16,352 bases of DNA from a bacterium (GTDB lineage Bacteria > Patescibacteriota > Minisyncoccia > Phycocordibacterales > SBAW01), in NCBI GenBank assembly GCA_030647845.1, contig JAUSIO010000019.1, forward strand, positions 1-16,352, written 5' to 3'. The notes below the pieces were generated by a model. That model saw nothing but the letters and a program-made list of their open reading frames with translations. It was not told the DNA's origin and made no database searches. The translations under genes and the position numbers were made by a program. Shown one piece after another: positions 13,850 through 16,352 of the stretch (position 1 is the first letter of the stretch; the number at the start of each line of letters is the position of its first letter).

Positions 13850-14484
13850 AAGCAATCACCACAATCGTGGCTGCGTTTCTTCTTGGCTTGTTCTGTGTGG
13901 CTCCGGACGCGCTGGCACAAACGTGCCAACCGGGGCAACGCGTTGCTCCACAAGTGGGGCAATTCCACCTCGTATTCTTTGCCGTATCGTCTGGCTCGGT
14001 GGTTGATACAATTGTCGACCGCGGCAGGTTGGTCGGCGATTATGCAATCGACCTCCACAAGGCGGCGAAAGCCGGCCAGGTGGAGCGGTACTCGGGCGAA
14101 GGCACCCTGAACCTTTACATCAAAGCCGATGTGAGCAAAATGCCCTCGGAGCTACCGTATCTTGGTGGCGCACAAATCTGCCGTGGCATGGCAAGGGTCG
14201 AGAAAAGGGAAAACGGTTTCTTCAAAATCGCAATCCCAATCTCGAGCGGCGACAACCTTGCGCAAGCTAGCCTTGTTGTCCCGACTGGGGCACTTGTCAC
14301 AGTGGTCTGTGTCAAGCCAACCATACCGCTGGCATACGCGCCAGAGATCATCGGCGGCTCCTTAAAGGGGTGGCAAAATACGCTTTGCGGATTGCCGGGC
14401 AAGGTGCCTGGCGAGACCTTGCTGAGCGAAATGATGCAACAGGGTAAGAAGTACGCACTTTTCCCGCTCGTCATAAAGAGGTGA
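13846..14484 (+). CDS. Secreted protein of unknown function
   Basis: I do not recognise this 212-residue protein. The start is GTG 13846, with AAGGA 8 nt upstream; it yields a Sec signal peptide (KAITTIVAAFLLGLFCVAPDALA, likely cut before QTC). The ATG-less extension upstream would bury that signal. The mature part looks like beta-rich, with QFHLVFFAVSSGSVVDTIVD, TLNLYIKADV, FFKIAIPISSG, and LVVPTGALVTVVCVKP, and a Cys at 27, 112, 155 and 181 (four, perhaps two disulfides). PELPYLGG-type and GWQNTLCGLPG turns are visible. The next gene begins 4 nt after its stop and uses GAGG within its last codons as Shine-Dalgarno, so the two are in one operon. Confidence 0.72.
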   Translation: MKAITTIVAAFLLGLFCVAPDALAQTCQPGQRVAPQVGQFHLVFFAVSSGSVVDTIVDRGRLVGDYAIDLHKAAKAGQVERYSGEGTLNLYIKADVSKMPSELPYLGGAQICRGMARVEKRENGFFKIAIPISSGDNLAQASLVVPTGALVTVVCVKPTIPLAYAPEIIGGSLKGWQNTLCGLPGKVPGETLLSEMMQQGKKYALFPLVIKR

Positions 14485-14488
14485 CAAC

Positions 14489-15043
14489 ATGAGGCGCAGG
14501 GAGTTACTCCTCTCGCTTACTGCTCTGGTTGCGTGTCCGAGTCTTGCACTTGCGGCACAAAGACCAAGGCGTAAGGAGGCGGCAAAACATTTCGACTGGA
14601 CACACCCGGGCGTCCGACCCTACACAGGGTCGGACGAGCAAGCATTCGCGTCGCTTGCCTCTGGTGGGCTTATCCCGCCGCATGTGCTCGCTCCACTACA
14701 AGACGCTGTTCGCAACAACGCAGGCTACCAGGACACCATCCCCGACGGATACCGCTTTACGCGGATGCTGTTTGGGAGCGGCAGTCGTGTCAACAATGTC
14801 GTGGCACACACCGCGCAGTGGCCCGCCGAGGCGACTCGAGCAATCGTACGCTACGAGTACCGCTTGCACGAAAAGGTCTACGTGCTCCTGCGCCCGAGCG
14901 TGTGCGGCAACTGGGCGCTCCGCATACTCAACATTCAAGGCGTGTGCATCGCCTGCGTTGATTGTGCGCAGGACGACCGCGAGGAAATCAAGCGCGAGCA
15001 AGCCGCGTTGCAACGGCGTCGCGGCAGAAAAAAACGTCACTAA
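14489..15043 (+). CDS. Secreted Cys-containing protein of unknown function
   Basis: I do not recognise this 184-residue protein. It has a signal peptide starting MRRRELLLSL, probably cut after LALA (residue 22). A globular part follows with IPDGYRFTRMLFGSGSRVNNVV (85-106) and VRYEYRLHEKVYVLLRPSVCGNWALRIL (120-147). Cys139, Cys153, Cys156 and Cys159 cluster near the end (VCIACVDC), suggesting disulfides or metal binding. The C-terminus is strongly basic (RRRGRKKRH) and could bind polyanions. ATG 14489 has GAGG 6 nt upstream. An 11-bp perfect hairpin in the coding sequence encodes VRPYTGSD. It is the last gene before a strong terminator. Its function is probably tied to the preceding secreted protein. 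Confidence 0.74.
   Translation: MRRRELLLSLTALVACPSLALAAQRPRRKEAAKHFDWTHPGVRPYTGSDEQAFASLASGGLIPPHVLAPLQDAVRNNAGYQDTIPDGYRFTRMLFGSGSRVNNVVAHTAQWPAEATRAIVRYEYRLHEKVYVLLRPSVCGNWALRILNIQGVCIACVDCAQDDREEIKREQAALQRRRGRKKRH
14611..14636. repeat. Perfect 11-bp hairpin inside a coding sequence
   Basis: CGTCCGACCCT (14611-14621) pairs with AGGGTCGGACG (14626-14636) around ACAC. It encodes VRPYTGSD in frame, just after the signal peptide region. The dyad resembles the pheT hairpins in size and GC-rich arms. Confidence 0.7.
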
Positions 15044-15054
15044 AAAATCCTTCT

Positions 15055-15096
15055 GGTTGGGGAGATGGCTCGCGCCGACTCTCCCGACCTCTTTTT
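15055..15096 (+). terminator. Strong terminator after the secreted-protein pair
   Basis: A 10-bp stem with one bulged G (15055-15065 with 15080-15089) encloses a small GGC/GCC stem, and TCTTTTT follows (15090-15096), 12 nt after the stop. Confidence 0.8.
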
Positions 15097-15102
15097 GAGA
15101 GC

Positions 15103-15126
15103 CGATTTGTATGCAAATCGACTTTT
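15103..15126 (+). terminator. Second, weaker hairpin with T-run
   Basis: CGATTTG (15103-15109) pairs with CAAATCG (15114-15120) around TATG; TTTT follows at 15123. It would back up the preceding terminator. Confidence 0.45.
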
Positions 15127-15148
15127 AAAAATGGGCCAAAATGACCCC

Positions 15149-15177
15149 TTGACAATTGAAGTTATAAGTAATAGTAT
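15149..15177 (+). promoter_or_regulatory. Promoter of the Tyr/Asn-rich surface protein
   Basis: TTGACA (15149-15154), 17 nt, TAGTAT (15172-15177). The ATG at 15188 comes 10 nt later with no Shine-Dalgarno, so the leader should be about 3 nt or none. Confidence 0.7.
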
Positions 15178-15187
15178 ATCGACGTTT

Positions 15188-16352
15188 ATGAATAAGACCC
15201 AGACAAATATGAATATGTTTCAATATATAGCGCTCCAGGCTGGTGCAGTGGTTTTTGGCCTTGTCTTGGTGTTTGGAGTAGCTCCATCGCTCTCTTCAAA
15301 CGGGCATTTCTCGATTTTCGCTGCGCAAGCTGCACACGCTCAAGATTATGGTGACGGTGGTGATTACAGCGGCGGATATGGAGACGGCGGAGGATGCGGT
15401 GATTGCGGCGGCGGTTCTTATTACGACACCTCATACTCTACGCCGAGTTACTACGACACATCGTATGACACCCCAAGCTACTACGATACATCGTATGACA
15501 CCCCAAGTTATTACGATACTTCCTACACCACTCCGAGCTACTCTACTCCGTCTTATTCCACACCTAGTTACTCAACCCCTTCGTATTCAACCCCTACTTA
15601 TACCACGCCAACGTATTCCACTCCAACATATTCAACGCCCACCTACTCAACTCCTACGCACTACACAACACCGACATACAATACGCCGAGTTACAATACA
15701 TATCCTGCTCAACCTACCCAGCCCGTCCAACAGACGGTGTCTTCGAACGTGGTTAATGCGCCAACAAGCAACGTAATCAACAGTGGCAACACAAATGTTA
15801 ACAACACCAGCACCAATATTACAAACAGCGGCAACACGACCAACACCTGCACAGGTAACAGTTGCAACACAAACACTAGTATCAACAACATAAACAATAC
15901 CAGCACGAATGTTGTCAACGCGCCGACAGCGACAACGTACGCTCCAACAACCCACCCCCAACCGACCTATACCGCCCCGACATATAACCAACCGACGTAT
16001 TACCAGCCTGCGCAACAGGTTGCCTATGCACCACAGCCAGTGATCTACAGCGCGCCGCAGCAGCCGGTGGCATACAATACTACAAAGCCGTACGTCACAC
16101 TTGCGGCAGTGCCCTATACCGGTCTTGACCTCGGATTTTTTGGTCAAGTTGTCTACTGGTCGTTCCTGATGCTTTGGTGCTTGTTTGCGGCGTACTTGAT
16201 TGTGGTCAAGCGTGTGCAAAACAAAATTGCCGCTTGGCTTAAAGCAATGTTGTTTGGGACGCCGATGCCCGCAACACATACAGCAGAAGCGGCAACTCGT
16301 GTGCCAACTGTGGTTGCGGTAGTAGTTCCCGCGCCGATAAAAAGGTATGGCG
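15188..16352 (+). CDS. Tyr/Thr/Pro- and Asn-rich repeat surface protein with VPYTG motif (3' end missing)
   Basis: The frame is open to the window edge; 388 residues are visible. Order: signal peptide (1-55, ends AHAQ), a Gly/Asp stretch with two Cys (about 57-77), four 10-residue SYYDTSYDTP-like units (77-116), about ten 5-residue YSTP[ST] units (117-168), an Asn/Thr-rich region (187-250) bracketed by two NVVNAPT copies and holding C-TGNS-C (221, 226), a Pro/Gln/Tyr stretch (about 250-305), VPYTG (308-312) and a membrane helix (about 316-338) with KR after it. VPYTG, helix and basic residues look like a sortase signal, but at least 50 residues follow the helix, unlike a normal substrate. A structural surface fibre or matrix protein is plausible. 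Start by the promoter spacing. Confidence 0.78.
   Translation, partial: MNKTQTNMNMFQYIALQAGAVVFGLVLVFGVAPSLSSNGHFSIFAAQAAHAQDYGDGGDYSGGYGDGGGCGDCGGGSYYDTSYSTPSYYDTSYDTPSYYDTSYDTPSYYDTSYTTPSYSTPSYSTPSYSTPSYSTPTYTTPTYSTPTYSTPTYSTPTHYTTPTYNTPSYNTYPAQPTQPVQQTVSSNVVNAPTSNVINSGNTNVNNTSTNITNSGNTTNTCTGNSCNTNTSINNINNTSTNVVNAPTATTYAPTTHPQPTYTAPTYNQPTYYQPAQQVAYAPQPVIYSAPQQPVAYNTTKPYVTLAAVPYTGLDLGFFGQVVYWSFLMLWCLFAAYLIVVKRVQNKIAAWLKAMLFGTPMPATHTAEAATRVPTVVAVVVPAPIKRYG
15416..15694 (+). repeat. Tandem 30-bp then 15-bp coding repeats
   Basis: Four 30-bp units (15416-15535) encode SYYDTSYDTP variants; the middle two differ at very few bases. They change into 15-bp units (from 15536) encoding [ST]Y[ST]TP with varied synonymous codons. 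Confidence 0.85.

Noticed and set aside
15416..15694. CRISPR-like regular spacing
   Set aside because: Units are contiguous coding repeats without unique spacers.
15647..16279. Minus-strand frame of 210 codons
   Set aside because: It is antisense to the Tyr/Asn-rich protein; its Val/Cys/Arg-rich product reflects the repeat codons.

Overview
Organism: this window looks like part of a Patescibacteria (Candidate Phyla Radiation) genome, most likely of Parcubacteria type. The signs are compact, domain-stripped PheS and PheT; in-frame palindromic inserts encoding LPAGRQ or LPTGRQ and a PSTSLRTG insert; Gly-rich, 'AWSEHVGWISF'-type and Ig-like surface proteins; sortase-like enzymes; and several start codons placed 6-10 nt after a -10 box, which suggests leaderless mRNAs. 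TGA is used as a stop, so the code is the standard bacterial one. The lineage call is inference from style, not from a marker search. I saw no rRNA, tRNA, CRISPR array, transposase or integrase. No gene-free stretch exceeds 300 bases; the longest (about 6203-6409 and 13641-13845) hold hairpins and promoter-like sequence.

Layout: 1-928 (+) holds the end of a Pro/Thr-rich wall protein with an FPNTG sorting signal, then a class F-like sortase. 912-2851 (-) is a two-gene operon, a membrane GT2 glycosyltransferase followed by a membrane-anchored thioredoxin-like protein. From a shared, symmetric divergent promoter at about 2851-2880, pheS and pheT (2880-5497, +) run the other way. 5591-6202 (-) is a small orphan membrane protein with its own Shine-Dalgarno and terminator. 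6410-8557 (+) is gyrB, with an insert near its C-terminal part. 8571-12008 (-) holds two secreted or anchored surface proteins: a Gly-rich protein with GWI repeats and Ig-like domains, and an Ig-like/CARDB-like protein. From a divergent promoter at about 12016-12083 a second sortase (12125-12844, +) starts. It is followed by three signal-peptide proteins of unknown function (12963-13640, 13846-14484, 14489-15043), a strong terminator, and a Tyr- and Asn-rich repeat surface protein (15188 to the window end). That last protein has a VPYTG motif and a transmembrane segment and is cut by the window edge.

How it fits together: housekeeping genes (pheS, pheT, gyrB) are embedded in a cell-surface region. 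The two sortases and the two candidate sorting signals (FPNTG and VPYTG) suggest that repeat-rich proteins are displayed on the envelope. The GT2 enzyme may make an envelope polysaccharide, and the thioredoxin-like protein may act on exported disulfides. Two styles of translation start coexist: leaderless genes (GT2, pheS, both Ig-like proteins, the Tyr-rich protein) and Shine-Dalgarno genes (the orphan membrane protein, sortase 2 and the secreted unknowns).
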